This document shows positions 62,856 through 64,000 of a stretch of DNA of 64,000 nucleotides, piece after piece. How positions within the stretch are numbered: the first letter of the stretch is position 1; each line of letters opens with the position of its first letter. The translations under genes were made by a program, and so were the position numbers. The notes under the pieces were generated by a model. It searched no databases. It worked only from the letters and a program-made list of their open reading frames with translations, and was not told where the DNA came from. The stretch comes from Paraburkholderia podalyriae (GTDB taxonomy: Bacteria; Pseudomonadota; Gammaproteobacteria; Burkholderiales; Burkholderiaceae): assembly GCF_014397785.1 (NCBI RefSeq), contig NZ_VZQQ01000032.1, forward strand, positions 1 through 64,000, in the 5' to 3' direction.

Positions 62856-64000
62856 ATGCTCAAGGGTTTGGCAGCATTTTTTATTTCGGCGCTGTGTGTC
62901 GGGATGTTCATTATCGTGTTCGGTCAGACCTTTGCGTCCGTTCCGCTACACGAAGTCGGAGACTTTGCGGCGAACTCGTTGCTGATCGCCGACGCGAAGC
63001 ATCTGAAGCTGCTCGTCGGACATTACTCGCGCGTCGGGTTCAATCATCCTGGCCCCGCGTTTCTGTACGTGCTTGCCGCGGGCGAGATCGTATTTTCCGA
63101 CCTGATGCACTGGGTCGCGTCACCGTTTTCCGGTCAGATCTATGCGGTTGCGCTGCTTTCCGGTTTCTGGATCGCGGCAATCGGGACGCTTTTGATCAGG
63201 ATGCAGTGGGCGACCCGGAGCGGCACTGCGGCGGCCGTCGTCACGACGGCCTTATTCGTTGGTATCACCGCTTACATCAGCTACCAGGCCTTCGCGGGTC
63301 CCTGGTTCCCCCATCTTTACTACTTCGCTTTTGCGGCCTTCACGGTGTCCGTGGGCGCATTGATCATGGGCCGCGCAGACGGGCTTGTGCTGCTTGCCGT
63401 GAGCCTTGGATTTCTTCTGAATGGTCACGCCTCTTTTCTTGGAATGACTATCGTCATGCTGGCGTGCGCGCTGATAGCCAATAGCTGGCTTTCGCGCAGG
63501 TCGGGTTCCAGTGAAACCTGGGTGCTGAGCCGCCAATACCTCGCGGCCAATTTCCGAACCATCGCTGTTGCATTGGCGATTGTGGTGCTTTTCCTTATTC
63601 CTCTCGCGATCCAGACGATCCTTCATTTTCCTGGCCCCCTCGCTGAATATGCCGCTTTTGGGCGTGCCCACAAAGCCAACCGTTTCGTGGACGCCGTGCG
63701 CTTTGCCGGTCTTTTCTGGAGTAACGGAATCTTCGGCATTTTGCTGGGCGCGGTGGCTTGTGCGGTTCTCGTGACCAACGATCCCGCGCGGGACAATGAA
63801 GGCCGTGACATGCCTGAGCGGGCATTGTCGTTGGCACTGGCCAGTGCGACGGTCGCCTTTCTGTTTTATGCGGTTTTCGGAGTCGACGATCTTTCGCTGA
63901 CCTATGTCGGGATCTTCTACTATGCCGTGCCTGCTCTGGCGCTCACGTTGCTGGCGAAGCGCGTTCTCGACAATGTGACGGTTGCGAGTCTGCCCATTGC
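62856..64000 (+). CDS. GT-C-type polytopic membrane protein (3' end outside the window)
   Basis: Open from ATG 62856 through base 64000 with no stop: 381 codons so far. Start MLKGLAAFFISALCVGMFIIV is a membrane helix. The following loop FASVPLHEVGDFAANSLLIADAK, then YSRVGFNHPGPAFLYVL, matches a motif seen in polytopic GT-C-like proteins (ySRxGFxHPGPA). At least eight more helices follow. There is no signal that it is broken. A role as a polyprenyl-phospho-sugar-dependent transferase is the best guess. Base composition is close to that of the arabinose cassette GT-C. Confidence 0.75.
   Translation, partial: MLKGLAAFFISALCVGMFIIVFGQTFASVPLHEVGDFAANSLLIADAKHLKLLVGHYSRVGFNHPGPAFLYVLAAGEIVFSDLMHWVASPFSGQIYAVALLSGFWIAAIGTLLIRMQWATRSGTAAAVVTTALFVGITAYISYQAFAGPWFPHLYYFAFAAFTVSVGALIMGRADGLVLLAVSLGFLLNGHASFLGMTIVMLACALIANSWLSRRSGSSETWVLSRQYLAANFRTIAVALAIVVLFLIPLAIQTILHFPGPLAEYAAFGRAHKANRFVDAVRFAGLFWSNGIFGILLGAVACAVLVTNDPARDNEGRDMPERALSLALASATVAFLFYAVFGVDDLSLTYVGIFYYAVPALALTLLAKRVLDNVTVASLPI

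Noticed and set aside
1..64000. CRISPR arrays, rRNA and tRNA genes, complete insertion sequences or prophage
   Set aside because: No regularly spaced repeats, no conserved rRNA/tRNA segments and no transposase, integrase or phage structural genes were recognised.

Overview
The window looks like a chromosomal segment of a Burkholderia/Paraburkholderia-type betaproteobacterium. The basis is high GC, codon use, and gene order: groES-groEL, a divergent thiD/rubredoxin pair, the yqgE-ruvX-pyrR-pyrB-pyrC' run, then plsC, apaH, rmlBACD, wzm-wzt and finally wbiGHI-type genes. In the known Burkholderia O-antigen loci the cluster likewise starts next to apaH and closes with wbiG/H/I. This placement rests on remembered gene order and family motifs, not on a search.

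Layout. 1-3.5 kb: mostly non-coding sequence with one secreted EF-hand protein. 3.5-5.8 kb: groESL under a CIRCE operator and overlapping sigma70/sigma32-type promoters. 5.8-7.7 kb: a sulfotransferase with its PAPS-supplying kinase (cysC). 8-9.3 kb: thiD and rubredoxin. 9.7-16.3 kb: a degenerate-Hpt (FimL/ChpA-like) protein, then yqgE, ruvX and pyrimidine genes, including a dihydroorotase lacking metal ligands, then plsC and convergent apaH.

17.4-57.3 kb: a large surface-polysaccharide locus. It makes dTDP-L-rhamnose (rmlBADC), GDP-mannose (manC), probably GDP-rhamnose (rmd-like) and UDP-ManNAc (wecB). Export is by an ABC transporter (wzm/wzt), with at least eight glycosyltransferases, a CapK-like ligase, a NodB-type deacetylase, two methyltransferases and wbiG/wbiH/wbiI enzymes. 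Embedded at 31.97-37.5 kb is a five-gene cassette: a HAD-UbiA fusion, DprE1-like, DprE2-like, GtrA-like and GT-C proteins. It matches the mycobacterial route to lipid-linked D-arabinofuranose step for step, so the organism probably decorates a surface glycan with D-arabinose. This is the most notable system in the window.

52.5-52.8 kb: a 286-bp element with 32-bp terminal inverted repeats and two large internal hairpins. It sits 11 bp upstream of a four-gene glycosyltransferase operon. One gene of that operon encodes a roughly 1,084-residue protein with nine tandem roughly 50-residue units and a recent 453-bp duplication.

57.3-59.6 kb: two tandem copies of a module, each with a 14-codon leader peptide, a DUF2778/L,D-transpeptidase-like protein resembling Tlde1-type effectors, a two-helix membrane protein (candidate immunity) and a terminator. 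59.7-64 kb: a second polyprenyl-phosphate sugar-1-phosphate transferase, a methyl-accepting chemotaxis protein, and a membrane protein (GT-C type) whose reading frame runs off the end of the window.
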